Below, piece by piece: positions 8,177 to 19,800 of a stretch of DNA of 64,000 nt. Source of the stretch: Acidobacteriaceae bacterium (GTDB taxonomy: Bacteria > Acidobacteriota > Terriglobia > Terriglobales > Acidobacteriaceae); the NCBI GenBank assembly GCA_030037705.1, contig JASHQE010000039.1:1-64000 (forward strand), written 5' to 3'. Below the pieces are notes generated by a model. It did not search any database. It saw nothing but the letters and a program-made list of their open reading frames with translations, and was not told the DNA's origin. Positions within the stretch are counted from its first letter, which is position 1; the number at the start of each line of letters is the position of its first letter. Made by a program: the position numbers and the translations under genes.

Positions 8177-8961
8177 TCAATGGAAAGCGCGTTGCGGTGG
8201 TGATGCCGGCATACAATGCCGAGAAGACACTGGAACGGACGGTTCGTGAGCTCTCCGATGTGGTGGACATTAAGATCCTCGTGGATGACTCAAGCAAGGA
8301 TCAGACGGCGCAATTGTCGCGCAGTCTCGGTGTGCAGACGTTCATCCATGACGCCAACTATGGCTACGGACGCAACCAGCAGACCTGTTATCGCGAGGCC
8401 TTAGCCGCCGGTGCGGACATCGTAGTAATGGTGCACCCCGATTATCAGTACACGCCTTTACTCGTGCCGGCTATAGCGGGCATGATTGCCAGCGGCGTAT
8501 ACGATATGGTGCTGGCCTCGCGCATCCTGGGCCGCGGAGCGCTGAAAGGCGGCATGCCGCTCTACAAATACGTCTTCAATCGCATGCTGACTGCGTTTCA
8601 AAACCTCTTTCTGGGCGTGAAGCTTTCGGAGTATCATACGGGCTTCCGGGCGTTTTCACGGGAACTGCTGCAGACGCTGCCGCTGCTCGAGAACTCGGAT
8701 GATTTTGTCTTTGATAACCAGATGATCGCACAGGCTATCATGTTCGGTTTTGAGATCGGCGAGATTTCCTGCCCGACAAAGTATTTTGAAGAGGCGTCAT
8801 CGATCAACTTTCGGCGCAGCGTGAAGTACGGCCTGGGCGTGCTGGCGACGACCGTGGGCTTCATGGCCCACAAGCTGGGCATTTACCGGGCGCCGCGTTT
8901 TGGGGCGTCGGGGCGCAAGGTGACGGAAAAATATTACTCGCAAAACGCGCAGAGGTCGTGA
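8173..8961 (+). CDS. Glycosyltransferase family 2 (dolichol-phosphate mannosyltransferase-like)
   Basis: VAVVMPAYNAEKTLERTVREL, ILVDDSSKDQT, VVMVHPDYQY, EYHTGFRAFSRELL. Confidence 0.9.
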   Translation: MINGKRVAVVMPAYNAEKTLERTVRELSDVVDIKILVDDSSKDQTAQLSRSLGVQTFIHDANYGYGRNQQTCYREALAAGADIVVMVHPDYQYTPLLVPAIAGMIASGVYDMVLASRILGRGALKGGMPLYKYVFNRMLTAFQNLFLGVKLSEYHTGFRAFSRELLQTLPLLENSDDFVFDNQMIAQAIMFGFEIGEISCPTKYFEEASSINFRRSVKYGLGVLATTVGFMAHKLGIYRAPRFGASGRKVTEKYYSQNAQRS

Positions 8962-9328
8962 AGCGGGTAATGAAGGAGGCGGGGGAGGAGCACGAACCGC
9001 TCACCGCGCTTTATGCATGGCCAAGTCTGCGGGCTTTCAAAACTTCCGGCGAATTCCGCAGGATGAAAACCTTTGAACGGGCAGTTCCCAGTTCAATGAT
9101 TATGCCAAGCCCGTAGCGCGCACATCCCTGAATCCCAGTGGCTTGAGTTTGAAGTTTTACCAGGCACGCCGCATCTCGCACGCCGCATCTCATGGAGAGC
9201 TTTCGATGGACGGGTGGGGCATTGGATCAGGCGCTTGCCTTGAGGATCGTTTCATCCGCGAGCCCCTTCGTACAAGGGCATATACTGATGGCGAAGAGGC
9301 ACGATGCGAGAGCGTTCTCTGAGCCCTC

Positions 9329-11800
9329 ATGAGACATGCCGTATGGGAAACTTGTACCGTCATCCTCCTGATTTTTCAGCCGTGGGCGGTTTGTGTTTCC
9401 GCAAAATCACCGCCGGCGGATTCAACCATTCTGCTCACTGTAGTTGACGAGAATGACCTGGCCGTCGAGGGTGCGCTTGTTTTCGTTACTGAGCCGAATC
9501 AGCCGCCGCTGACGCTGCGGACAGATTACATCGGACAATGCGCTTTCACGCTGCGTGCAGACACGCCGTACGCACTCCACGTGGAAAAGCCGGGCTTTTA
9601 CCAGGCCAATGAGAGCGCCGTCGATCCTCTTCGCAAAACCGTAAAGATCGTACTCGCGCATGAGCAGATCGTGCGCCAGCAGGTGAATGTGACGGCATCG
9701 GCGCCGGAGATCGATACGGAGCAGGTCTCCGATCAGATGACGATGAACACGCCGGAGATCGTCAATATTCCGTACCAGACCTCGCGCGATATCCGTTACC
9801 TGCTGCCGTTTTATCCGGGCGTGGTGCAAGATACGTCGGAGCAGATTCATGCGGCCGGTTCGGAGACATGGGAGACGCTGGACACACTGGATGGCTTTGA
9901 CATCCGCTCGCCGGAGGAAGGCGCGCTGGATATGCGTGTGAGTGCAGACGCGGTGCGGTCGATCGATGTGGAGACGACGCGGTACCCGGTGGAGTTTGGC
10001 AGGGCGACGGGTGGCGTGGTTGCTTTCTACACGGGTATGGGTGATAACAAATTTCGCTTCAACGCGACGAATTTTATTCCTTCGTTTCGCGATGCGAATG
10101 GAATTCGTTTCGATAAATTCGTACCGCGGTTTACATTTTCCGGTCCGCTGAAACGCAACCGGACATGGTTTTACGACGGGCTCGAGACAGAGTACGACAA
10201 CATCTATATTCCGGAGCTGCCGGCGAACGCGGACACCGATACGCTGATACGCGGGAGCAACCTGCTCAAGATTCAATCGAACCTGACCGAGAGGGATATT
10301 CTGACGGCGGGATTGCTGTTCAACGACTATCACTCGCCTTATGAAGGGATTTCTTCACTCACGCCACAACAGAGCACGACCAATCGCGACATGATCGCGT
10401 GGCTGCCGTACGTGCGGAATCAGTGGAGCTTCGGAGGCGGCGCGCTACTGGACCTCGGTGTGGGCGTAATGCGCTTCCGTGACGGGCACGAGCCGCATGG
10501 CGACGCTCCTTACGAGATCACGCCGGAGGTTGCGCAAGGCAGCTACTTTGAGAATCTGACCGGACGCTCGCAGCGCGTGGAAGGCAACGCAACGTTGTAT
10601 CTGCCGGCGCGGAAGTGGGCGGGGATGCATGATCTGAAGGCAGGATTGGATCTGGATCACGTTGGATACAGCCAAGATCAGGCGCGGGCTCCGGTGAGTT
10701 ATCTGCGCGAAGACAGAACGCTGGAACGGCAGAGCGTCTTTGCGCCGGCGGCGCCTTTCACCATGCACAACGATGAGACCGGTGCGTACATCGAAGATCG
10801 GTGGCAGATCAAAAAGGATCTGCTGGTCGAGCCGGGATTGCGCTTCGATTGGGATGCGATTATCCGCCGGCCGCTTATTGCGCCGCGCATTGCAGCGGTG
10901 TATGCGCCCGAGGCAGGCGATAGCCCGACCAAGGTTTCTGCAGGGGTCGGGCTTTATTACGAGCATACGCAGCTCGACTATCTTGCTGCAGCGTTCGCCG
11001 GTATCCGCTATGACACGTACTACGGGCCGGACGGCGCAACTCCGTTGGGACCGGCGGCGGAGACGAGTTTTATAGCAAATGACGAGTCTCTTCACGAACC
11101 AAGGGCCGTGAACTGGAGCGTGGGCATCGAACGTAAGCTGCCCTGGAGTATTTTCGGGGGTACAAATTTTCTTCAAAAGCGAACCGGCAACGTGTTTATG
11201 TTTGCTAATCAGAGCGGGCCGGCTGCTTTGTCCGGAGACTATCTGCTCACAAATGCGCGGCAGGATCACTATCACTCATTCGAGGTGGATGCGCGCCGGC
11301 TGTTTGCGAATGAGTATACGATCTATGTTGCCTATACGCACTCCTCAGCGCGCACCAACGCGGCTCTCGACTATTTACCAACACCCTCCCCGCTCGGCGC
11401 GCAGCAGAATGGACCTCTGCCGTGGGATACGCCGAATCGGATTCTTTCCTGGGGATGGCTGCCAGTGCCGCTGGCTAAGCTGAGAAATCGCTGGGATATG
11501 GTGTATCTTTTCGATCGCCATACTGGTTTCCCGTATACGTCGGTCAATGCAGCACAGCAGGTGGTGGGTGCAGCGGGATCGCGACGGTTTCCTGATTATC
11601 TGAATTTCAGTCCGGGGCTGGAGTGGAAGTTCCATTTTCATGGCGCCTACTATGGATTGCGGGGAGTAATAGAGAACGGAACGGGCAGCATGAATCCGGC
11701 AGTGGTGAACAATGTTGTGGATTCGCCGGAGTACGGAATGTTCAGCGAACCGCAGGGGCGGGCGTTAACGGCGCGGATCCGGCTGATCGGATCCAAATAG
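9329..11800 (+). CDS. TonB-dependent receptor with N-terminal carboxypeptidase-regulatory-like domain
   Basis: 823 aa; N-term ALVFVTEPNQPPLTLRTDYIGQCAFTLRADTPYALHVEKPGF followed by plug/beta-barrel pattern. Confidence 0.8.
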   Translation: MRHAVWETCTVILLIFQPWAVCVSAKSPPADSTILLTVVDENDLAVEGALVFVTEPNQPPLTLRTDYIGQCAFTLRADTPYALHVEKPGFYQANESAVDPLRKTVKIVLAHEQIVRQQVNVTASAPEIDTEQVSDQMTMNTPEIVNIPYQTSRDIRYLLPFYPGVVQDTSEQIHAAGSETWETLDTLDGFDIRSPEEGALDMRVSADAVRSIDVETTRYPVEFGRATGGVVAFYTGMGDNKFRFNATNFIPSFRDANGIRFDKFVPRFTFSGPLKRNRTWFYDGLETEYDNIYIPELPANADTDTLIRGSNLLKIQSNLTERDILTAGLLFNDYHSPYEGISSLTPQQSTTNRDMIAWLPYVRNQWSFGGGALLDLGVGVMRFRDGHEPHGDAPYEITPEVAQGSYFENLTGRSQRVEGNATLYLPARKWAGMHDLKAGLDLDHVGYSQDQARAPVSYLREDRTLERQSVFAPAAPFTMHNDETGAYIEDRWQIKKDLLVEPGLRFDWDAIIRRPLIAPRIAAVYAPEAGDSPTKVSAGVGLYYEHTQLDYLAAAFAGIRYDTYYGPDGATPLGPAAETSFIANDESLHEPRAVNWSVGIERKLPWSIFGGTNFLQKRTGNVFMFANQSGPAALSGDYLLTNARQDHYHSFEVDARRLFANEYTIYVAYTHSSARTNAALDYLPTPSPLGAQQNGPLPWDTPNRILSWGWLPVPLAKLRNRWDMVYLFDRHTGFPYTSVNAAQQVVGAAGSRRFPDYLNFSPGLEWKFHFHGAYYGLRGVIENGTGSMNPAVVNNVVDSPEYGMFSEPQGRALTARIRLIGSK

Positions 11801-11846
11801 AATGGATGGCGCGATTCCGGCCGTCCCATGCAGAATCAGAGAAAGT

Positions 11847-12071
11847 ATGAATGAGCTGGGCAAAACGCTGTTGGGGATCGGACTGTTGCTTGCGTGCGTC
11901 GGCGCTCTGGTGTTGATTGCCGGACGCATCGGCTTACCCTTGGGACGATTGCCGGGTGACTTCGCGTACCGCGGCAGGCGCGTCTCCGTCTACTTTCCAC
12001 TCGGCACGTCGATTCTGATCAGCGTCTTGCTGACAGTCCTGTTGTACGTGATCTCGCATTTGCGCCGCTGA
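11847..12071 (+). CDS. DUF2905 family small membrane protein
   Basis: MNELGKTLLGIGLLLACVGALVLIAGRIGLPLGRLPGDFAYRGRRVSVYFPLGTSILISVLL. Confidence 0.85.
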   Translation: MNELGKTLLGIGLLLACVGALVLIAGRIGLPLGRLPGDFAYRGRRVSVYFPLGTSILISVLLTVLLYVISHLRR

Positions 12072-12080
12072 ATCATCCGG

Positions 12081-13085
12081 TCAGAACCGATAGTCCGGCT
12101 TGAGCTCGCATTGATAAACAGTGGACCGGTCTGATTCAGAGTTGGTTCTTGCCGTGCAATTCGCCCAGCTCAGATAAAGGTCGGGACCCAGCGGGAAAAC
12201 CATGGGCGTGCCATTGATATCGGCTTCGATGCTCACGCCTTCCTGAGTCGGGGGAAGAGTGAAATGGAGCGTCCGGCCAAAGATGACTGGGTAGGATTCG
12301 CGCACGCTCGATCCGATCGTGTCGCGAAAGACTTCGGCTTCGAGGAGGAACGTTGCCGTGCCGGACCAGTCGAGGGCTGAAGCGGTGATGAGGCGGCCGC
12401 CATCCGCAGAGTCGGTCGTATTGACCCGCGTGAAGGGGCAGGGGCCGGCGATGCACGAAGCACGGAAGTTGCGAAAGACATTGCCGGGGCCTGCGTCCAA
12501 GGTCACCGAGTCTGAAGATGCTTTCCAGTGCCCGTTGGGCGAGCACGGCGATTGGTGATTGCAGGGAACATTGTCCTGATTGACAATTTGGAAGGTCTTC
12601 ACCGCGCTGCCGATGTTTGAATCAGTCTGCTCGTTGGTGGTGTAGCGTACGCGAATATTTGAAACCACGGAAGTAGGGTGCAGAGCTTCCGGGCTCTGCT
12701 GCACGAGCGGATTGAGTTCGGCAACAATGAGCTTTATGGGTACGCGAGGAAGGCCAATCTGAAAACTAAGATGGAATGGCTGATAGTCAGAGTGTTGAAA
12801 ATGAAGCGTGACGATACTTTGCGGCCATACGCCGGCTCCCAACACGATCTTAAAGTAGCCCGATGCATCGGAATGCGTTATAGCCGTTGTTACGCTGTCT
12901 GACGCGGTTACCTCAACTCCGGCGATCGGGAACTGCTTGCGCGTATCGGCATCACGGCGGATGACGGCGCCTTGTATGGTGATGGATCGGGGACCCCAGT
13001 GATGGGTATGAAGCCAGACAAAGATAACGGTTGCGACTGCGGCCGCAGTGACGAGAATCCAGCTGACGGTCTTTCTCGATTTCAT
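12081..13085 (-). CDS. Hypothetical protein with N-terminal TM and carboxypeptidase-regulatory-like domain
   Basis: 334 aa; IQGAVIRRDADTRKQFPIAGVEVTASDSVTTAITHSDASGYFKIVL. Confidence 0.65.
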   Translation of the reverse strand: MKSRKTVSWILVTAAAVATVIFVWLHTHHWGPRSITIQGAVIRRDADTRKQFPIAGVEVTASDSVTTAITHSDASGYFKIVLGAGVWPQSIVTLHFQHSDYQPFHLSFQIGLPRVPIKLIVAELNPLVQQSPEALHPTSVVSNIRVRYTTNEQTDSNIGSAVKTFQIVNQDNVPCNHQSPCSPNGHWKASSDSVTLDAGPGNVFRNFRASCIAGPCPFTRVNTTDSADGGRLITASALDWSGTATFLLEAEVFRDTIGSSVRESYPVIFGRTLHFTLPPTQEGVSIEADINGTPMVFPLGPDLYLSWANCTARTNSESDRSTVYQCELKPDYRF

Positions 13086-13271
13086 TCCTGTTCCAGGTGT
13101 CTTCGCCTTTTACTTTGGATGCATTGTTGGCGAAGATTGCTGTCCAGGTGGGGCAATCATAACGCTCCTTTTGGCATCTAAGGGGTTTAGTGATCGCCGC
13201 CGGATTTCTCTTCTGTTGCAGTTGTTTCTGAGAACAGGACGCGGCAATTTGAGTGGAACGGGCAATTCGGG

Positions 13272-14702
13272 ATGCGCATCGACAGAGTTGCCGGGCCGCA
13301 GGGCAGGCCCCGTTCGCGCCGGGAGTTGCTACGCCAGATGGCGTACCTCTCGTTAGCGCTTCCAGTTTCGCGCGGCGACGCATTACGCCTGGCCGAGGAG
13401 GCGCTTCCGCAACAACAGAGGCCGGAGAATGCAGCGGGGCAGCACGCGCAGCCGGCCCCCTTGCCGCCGCTCACGACTCTTTCACCCGAAGACGAGCAGT
13501 TTCTGGACACGCTGGAACGTGCCAACTTTTTGTTTTTCTGGGAACAGGCAAATCCGCAGACAGGATTGATCAAGGACCGATGCGATGTACGCACCAAGGA
13601 TACGAGCGTAGCTGCGAGCATTGCATCGAGCGGCTTTGGATTAACGGCGATCTGCATTGCGGAGAAGCGCGGGTTCATCTCCCGCGCCGAAGCGCGCCTG
13701 CGCGTGGTGCAGTCGCTTGCCTTCCTATGGCACAAGCTGCCGACGCATCGTGGGTTCTACTTCCATTTCGCCAATATCAATACCGGCGAGCGGGTTTGGG
13801 ATTCAGAGGTTTCGTCAGTGGATACGGCCATTTTGCTCTGCGGCGTGCTCACATGCCGTCAGCACTTTATCGACGATCGCGACATAGCAGAATTGGCGCA
13901 CGCCATCTTCGATCGCGTGGATTGGACGTGGCTGGCGGAGGACACATCTCTGCTTTCGCATGGATGGACGCCGGAACTCGGGTTCATTCCATCGCGTTGG
14001 GATTTTTATAGTGAACTGATGATGATGTATCTGCTGGGCATGGGGTCTTCATCACACCCATTGAACAGCGATGCCTGGTTTGCGTGGAAGCGGACGATCT
14101 TTGAATATGACGGTTTGCGTTATATCGGCTCGTTCGCGCCCTTATTTGTTCATCAGTACTCGCAGGCGTGGTTTGATTTCCGCAACAAGCGCGACCGCTA
14201 TGCGGATTATTTTGAAAACTCAGCGATTGCGACCGACGTGCATCGGCGCTTCTGCCTGGAGTTGAACGAGCAGTTTTCCGACTACAGCAATGCATTGTGG
14301 GGAATTACGGCTTCAGATTCGATACGCGGATACGTGGTCTGGGGCGGGCCGCCGGCGATGGGACCCATCGATGGGACGGTGGTGCCCTGCGCCGCGGGCG
14401 GCTCGCTGCCATTTCTTCCCGACGCGACGATGCGGGTGCTGCGAACGATTCATGATCATTACCCGCAGGCATGGTGCCGTTACGGTTTTGTCGATGCGTT
14501 CAATCCGCTGACCAACTGGTACGACACAGATGTGATCGGGATCGACACCGGGATCATGATGGTGATGGCGGAAAATGTGCGGACCGGGTTTGTATGGGAC
14601 ACGTTTATGAAGAATCCGGAGGCGCAACGCGGCATGGACGTGGCGGGCTTCAGGCCATACGACGCGGCGCCCTACTCTTCGGCTGGCTCACAACTGCAGT
14701 GA
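13272..14702 (+). CDS. Glycoamylase-like / GH144-type (predicted endo-beta-1,2-glucanase) protein
   Basis: ERANFLFFWEQANPQTGLIKDR, ASIASSGFGLTAICIAEKRGFISRAEA, GFYFHF, DIGIDTGIMMVMAENVRTGFVWDTFMKNPEAQRGM. Confidence 0.8.
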   Translation: MRIDRVAGPQGRPRSRRELLRQMAYLSLALPVSRGDALRLAEEALPQQQRPENAAGQHAQPAPLPPLTTLSPEDEQFLDTLERANFLFFWEQANPQTGLIKDRCDVRTKDTSVAASIASSGFGLTAICIAEKRGFISRAEARLRVVQSLAFLWHKLPTHRGFYFHFANINTGERVWDSEVSSVDTAILLCGVLTCRQHFIDDRDIAELAHAIFDRVDWTWLAEDTSLLSHGWTPELGFIPSRWDFYSELMMMYLLGMGSSSHPLNSDAWFAWKRTIFEYDGLRYIGSFAPLFVHQYSQAWFDFRNKRDRYADYFENSAIATDVHRRFCLELNEQFSDYSNALWGITASDSIRGYVVWGGPPAMGPIDGTVVPCAAGGSLPFLPDATMRVLRTIHDHYPQAWCRYGFVDAFNPLTNWYDTDVIGIDTGIMMVMAENVRTGFVWDTFMKNPEAQRGMDVAGFRPYDAAPYSSAGSQLQ

Positions 14703-14959
14703 GGGTACTCGCCATGCACTTGCCGGATACGGCTAAACCAATGCGGCGTAAGCTTGAAAACACGGGCCTCGGTCCGGTTTTTCGATTCCGGGAAGCCGCC
14801 CAAAAAACAACACCTCACCGCGGACCTGCATCGCATTAGGGATAGAGCTCAAGACGCCGGCCATGGCAGTACACTATTGAAAACCTTGGCCCACAAGTCC
14901 AACGCGATCCACGCCTTTGTCGATTCTCAGCCATAAAGCAGAGGGCCCGGAAGGAAATT

Positions 14960-16831
14960 ATGTCCTCGACGACGAATCGAGAGAAATCTGCCGGCGAATC
15001 CCAGGAAGGTTCTGTCGAGCCACCCCAAGCCCTCGGAAGCGCATGGGCCGACCGCGTGCGTGCGCTCAAGAATGTGCCGCCGGTGCTCAAGTTTGTTTGG
15101 GAGTCGGGTCCGGCAGTTGTCTTCTGGAATGTCGTTATCCGCGTCGTAGTTGCATTTCTGCCGGTGGGCGTTGGCGTTATCGGCGGCAAGATTATTGATG
15201 GCGTTAACCGCATTCGCTTTCATCAGCCGCTGCCCTCGTATTTCTGGTACCTCGTTGGCGCTGAGATGGCGCTGGCGATTCTCATCGGCATTCTTCTGCG
15301 CGCGGTGGATTATCTGGATAACCTGCTCGCAGACCGCTATACGCATCACGTGAGCGTGGAGGTGATGCGAAAGGCAGCGGCGCTCGACGTAACCGTATAT
15401 GAAGATCCAGTGTTCTATGATCGGCTGGAGCGCGCGCGTGTACAAGCGACGGACCGGCTGGCGATGATCCAGCAGATGGGCAGGCTCATCCAGCAGGGTG
15501 TGACGGCCCTAGCTTTTTCGGCCCTTCTTATTAAGTACTCGCCGCTGCTGTTATTACTGCTGGTGGGCGGCGTTATTCCGGCTTTCCTGGGTGAAAGCCA
15601 TTTTGCGTTTCTTACTTATGCGAAGAACTTCCGGCAGACACCGGTACGCCGGCAGATGGATTACCTGCGACAGGTGGGTGGAAGCAAAGAGGCGGCCAAG
15701 GAACTCAAGCTCTTCAATCTCAGCCGTTATCTGACGGACCGCTTCAGCGCGCTTTCCTACCAAATCTATGAAGAGAATGTTGCCTTGAACCGGCGCCGGC
15801 TCTTCTGGGGCGGCCTGCTCGCCATTCTCGGCCAACTCGGCTATTACTCCGCGTACATCCTTAGCATTTACAGAACCATCGAGGGACGTTATACGGTTGG
15901 CGATCTCACGGTGATCACGACGGCCATCATGCAGGCGATGAGCAACATCCAGCAGGCGTTCTCGACGGCTTCGGGAGTCGCCGACCAGGCACTGTTTCTC
16001 ACGGACCTATTGGCTTTCTTCGGGATGCAGCCGCATGTGCGATCGAAGACAAACGGGCTGCCGGCCCCGCGCCCGATCACACGCGGCTTCGAGTTCCGCC
16101 ATGTGTCGTTCGCTTATCCGGGAACGAGCCGGCACGTTCTGAGCGATTTTAATTTCACGCTGTCGCCGGGAGAGCGGGTTGCTCTGATCGGCGAGAACGG
16201 TCAGGGCAAGACGACGATCGTCAAGCTGATCACGCGGCTCTATGACCCGACCGAGGGGCAGGTTCTGCTGGATGGCGTGGATCTTCGCGAATATGACCTG
16301 GACAGTCTGCACGCGGAGATTGGCGTGATCTTTCAGGATTTCATGCGGTACGAGATGACGGCGCGCGAGAACATTGCTGTGGGCCGCATTGAAATGAATC
16401 ACGCCGAAGAAGAGATCGAATACGCGGCGGAAAAAAGTCTGGCAAACGGCGTAATCGCGAAGCTGCGCGGCGGGTATGACCAGATGCTCGGCCGGCGCTT
16501 CGAGGGCGGCGTGGATCTTTCGGGCGGCGAATGGCAGAAGCTTGCGCTGGCCCGTGCCTATTTGCGCGATGCGCAACTTCTGATTCTCGATGAGCCGACT
16601 GCGTCACTCGATGCGCGCAGCGAACTCGAGGTCTTCGAACGCTTCGCAGAGCTGACCTGCGACAAGATGGCGCTGCTGATCTCGCATCGTTTCTCTACCG
16701 TCCGAATGGCCGACCGCATTGTTGTTCTTGAAGCGGGACGGCTGGTTGAAGAAGGCAATCATGCCCAGCTGATGGCGCTCGGCGGCCGCTACGCTGCGAT
16801 GTTCGAAATGCAAGCCGCCAGTTACCGGTGA
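14960..16831 (+). CDS. ABC exporter, fused membrane and ATP-binding domains
   Basis: Walker A GENGQGKTT, signature DLSGGEWQKLALARA, Walker B LLILDEPTASLDA. Confidence 0.93.
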   Translation: MSSTTNREKSAGESQEGSVEPPQALGSAWADRVRALKNVPPVLKFVWESGPAVVFWNVVIRVVVAFLPVGVGVIGGKIIDGVNRIRFHQPLPSYFWYLVGAEMALAILIGILLRAVDYLDNLLADRYTHHVSVEVMRKAAALDVTVYEDPVFYDRLERARVQATDRLAMIQQMGRLIQQGVTALAFSALLIKYSPLLLLLLVGGVIPAFLGESHFAFLTYAKNFRQTPVRRQMDYLRQVGGSKEAAKELKLFNLSRYLTDRFSALSYQIYEENVALNRRRLFWGGLLAILGQLGYYSAYILSIYRTIEGRYTVGDLTVITTAIMQAMSNIQQAFSTASGVADQALFLTDLLAFFGMQPHVRSKTNGLPAPRPITRGFEFRHVSFAYPGTSRHVLSDFNFTLSPGERVALIGENGQGKTTIVKLITRLYDPTEGQVLLDGVDLREYDLDSLHAEIGVIFQDFMRYEMTARENIAVGRIEMNHAEEEIEYAAEKSLANGVIAKLRGGYDQMLGRRFEGGVDLSGGEWQKLALARAYLRDAQLLILDEPTASLDARSELEVFERFAELTCDKMALLISHRFSTVRMADRIVVLEAGRLVEEGNHAQLMALGGRYAAMFEMQAASYR

Positions 16832-16837
16832 GGTTCA

Positions 16838-19800
16838 ATGAGCGAAGCAGTTGACATTCTGGATCCGCAGCAACAAGCCGATGGGGACCTGCTTGAACGG
16901 ATCTATCATGCCGCGCGAGAGGCGAGCGCGTGGGAGGTCGTGTTGCGTCCTCATGGGCTCGGCATATTTCCGGCGCGCGTGCGCGCGAAGCGCCTCGCGC
17001 TCGAACGGCTGGAGAAGGAGCTTGCGCAACGTCCGAGACGGGAGAGTGGAAGCGGGGCGCAGGAGTCGCCCACCGAGGTGGCTTTGCATGAACTTGAGTT
17101 GAATCCCCGTTTGCTTCGCTCGGCGATCCTTGCAGTTTCCGACCGTCCGAAGATTGTGTCCCAGCTTCCGCGCGTCACAATCGAGGACCGGCCGACCGAA
17201 CCGCGTGTTGCCGCGGCAGCAGCCGTCTATCTAGACACCGTGAACGGGGACTTCTCGGCGCAAACCTTTCGCAGCTTTGTGAGGGCATTCCAAGCGCAGG
17301 AACACTTTACTGTAGATGAGCTCTGGAACATTGTGGCTTTTCTGCGATTTGTGCTGCTCGAAACGCTGCTGGAAGGAGCGCGAGCGCTGCTGCATACTCC
17401 CAATGCGGATTTAGCCGCCTTACTATCGATGCGCCTGAAGAGCCTGCGCGCCATTACGAATGCCGATCTCGTTTTTTTGATTGAACCGCTCATTACTTTT
17501 GATGCCATTCTCAACCAGGATCCCGCGGCGACTTATGCGCGCATGGACTTCGAGAGCCGTGAACTGTATCGCAAGCGGATCGCCTTTGTTGCACGCTATT
17601 CCGACTGCACAGAGGGTCAAGTGGCGCAGGGCGCTCTTGAACTGGCGCGGATGGGAGCTACGGCGCCAGCGAGCGATCCCCGGATTCAGCTTTGCCGAAT
17701 TCATGTGGGCTATTACCTTATCGGCCGGGGTTTTTCGCAGCTTGCGGAGCGCGTAGGTTTTCATGCGCCCGTTGTTTATCGCTTGCGGCGGTTCGTGCAG
17801 GAGCACGGCGAGGATTTTTACATCACCGGCATCCAGCTCTTCACCATCCTTTTCCTTGCCGCCGTGCTGTTTCCAGTTCTTCCCAAGATTGCGGGGTTCA
17901 TGGGATTGGCGGTTACGGTATGCCTGCTGCTGTTTCCGGTTGCGCAGGCTGCCGTAGACCTGATCAACAACATGACGATCGCATCTTTCGAGCCGAGCGC
18001 CTTGCCCAAGCTCGACTTCAGTAAGGCCATCCCGCCGGAATGCACTACGCTGGTGACGGTTCCCTCGCTGCTTTTGAATGAAAAGCAGGTACGCAGCCTG
18101 GTGACTGATCTGGAAGTGCGCTATCTGGCTAATCGCGATCCCAACCTGCACTTTGCCCTGTTGACGGATCTGCCGGATTCCGCGAGCGTGCCGCACAAAA
18201 AAGATTCGCATCCGCTGGTGGAGCTCGCGGTGCGGCTCATCGAAGAGCTGAATGCGCGATATTGCACGTCGCAGAGTGGATGCTTCATTCTGCTCCATCG
18301 TCACCGCATCTTCAACACGCGCCAGGGCGTGTGGATGGGTTGGGAGCGGAAGCGCGGAAAACTCCTGGATTTGAATAAACTTCTAGCCGGAGAGTTTGAC
18401 GCCTTTCCCATCAAGGCTGGGCGTGTTGATGCGCTCCAGCATGTGCGTTACATCATCACGCTTGATTCCGATACCGAGCTTCCGCGCGGCACGGCGGCAC
18501 GGATGGCTGGAGCGATTGCACATCCTCTGAATCAGGCGGTCATCGATCCGAAGCTGCGCATTGTGACGTCGGGTTATGGCATTCTGCAACCGCGCGTGGG
18601 AATCACGGTGCAATCGACGGCGCGGTCGCGGCTCGCGGCTATCTACTCCGGACAGAATGGTTTCGATATTTATACCCGCGCGATCTCAGACGCATACCAG
18701 GATCTTTTCGGCGAAGGCATCTTTACCGGCAAAGGCATTTATGAGGTTGCGACGCTTCATGCGGTACTGAATCGCAGGTTTCCGCGGAACGCCCTGCTCA
18801 GTCACGACCTGATTGAAGGCGCTTATGCGCGCGCAGGCCTGGCAACGGATATCGAGATCATCGACGATTATCCCTCCCACTATAGCGCGTACAGCCGGCG
18901 CAAACACCGCTGGGTGCGCGGCGACTGGCAAATCGCGCAGTGGATGTTCAAGAGCGTGCCCGACGAGTCAGGGCATTGGGGACGCAATCCGATCTCAGAG
19001 ATCTCGCGCTGGAAGATATTTGACAACCTGCGCCGCTCCCTCGTGGATCCGTTTCTGTTCATTTTGTTTGTGGCAGGCTGGTTCGGATTGCCGGGCGGTC
19101 CGCTTTACTGGACGATTGTTCCGCTGATCCTATTGATCTTTCCTTCACTAGTTCAATTTGCATTTGGCCTGGGCCGCGCCATGACCAGCGGCTATAAAGG
19201 TCAAACTGCCGAAGCGTTTGCTTCCCTGGGGCATGGATTGCTCCTAGAGCTCTTTCATCTTATTTTTCTTCCTCACCAGACCCTGCTTGCTCTCGATGCG
19301 ATTATCCGATCGCTGGTGCGCAGATTCATTACCGGCGAACGCCTCCTTGAATGGGAGACGGCGGCGCAGGCGGAGTTGCGCAGGGGCAATCACGCTCCGG
19401 TGGACCGTTATCTTGCGGTGATGCCCCTGGTGGCCATGAGCCTTGCTGCGCTTGTGTGGTTGTGCGCGCCACGAAGAGAAGCGATCTTGTGCGCCGCGCC
19501 CATTCTTCTGCTTTGGGCGCTTGCCAATAGCGTGACGACGTGGCTGGATCGGCCGCCGCGCGAGCGTGAACCCTTAGCGCCGGGAGACGAGGCATTTTTG
19601 CTGAACCACGCGCTCCGCATCTGGCGCTATTTTTATCAATTCAGCAGCGAGCGGCATCATTACCTGATTCCCGATAATGTCGAAGAGCAGGGGCTGTTTG
19701 AGGCAGCGCGTGTTTCCCCCACGAATATAGGGCTTTTGTTGAATGCACGGCAAGCGGCGTGTGAGCTGGGGTTCATCACGGTGCCGGAGTTCGTGGATCT

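Noticed and set aside
9164-9191. 14-bp perfect tandem duplication GCACGCCGCATCTC x2
   Set aside because: Only two short copies, no array, spacer or flanking structure; likely slippage.
9422-11275. Long minus-strand ORFs (303 aa, 276 aa) opposite the TonB-dependent receptor
   Set aside because: Sense frame has clear receptor features; antisense frames lack RBS and protein-like composition.
14776-14810. GGTTTTTCGATTCCGGG as a tRNA T-arm
   Set aside because: No pairing acceptor, D or anticodon arms nearby.
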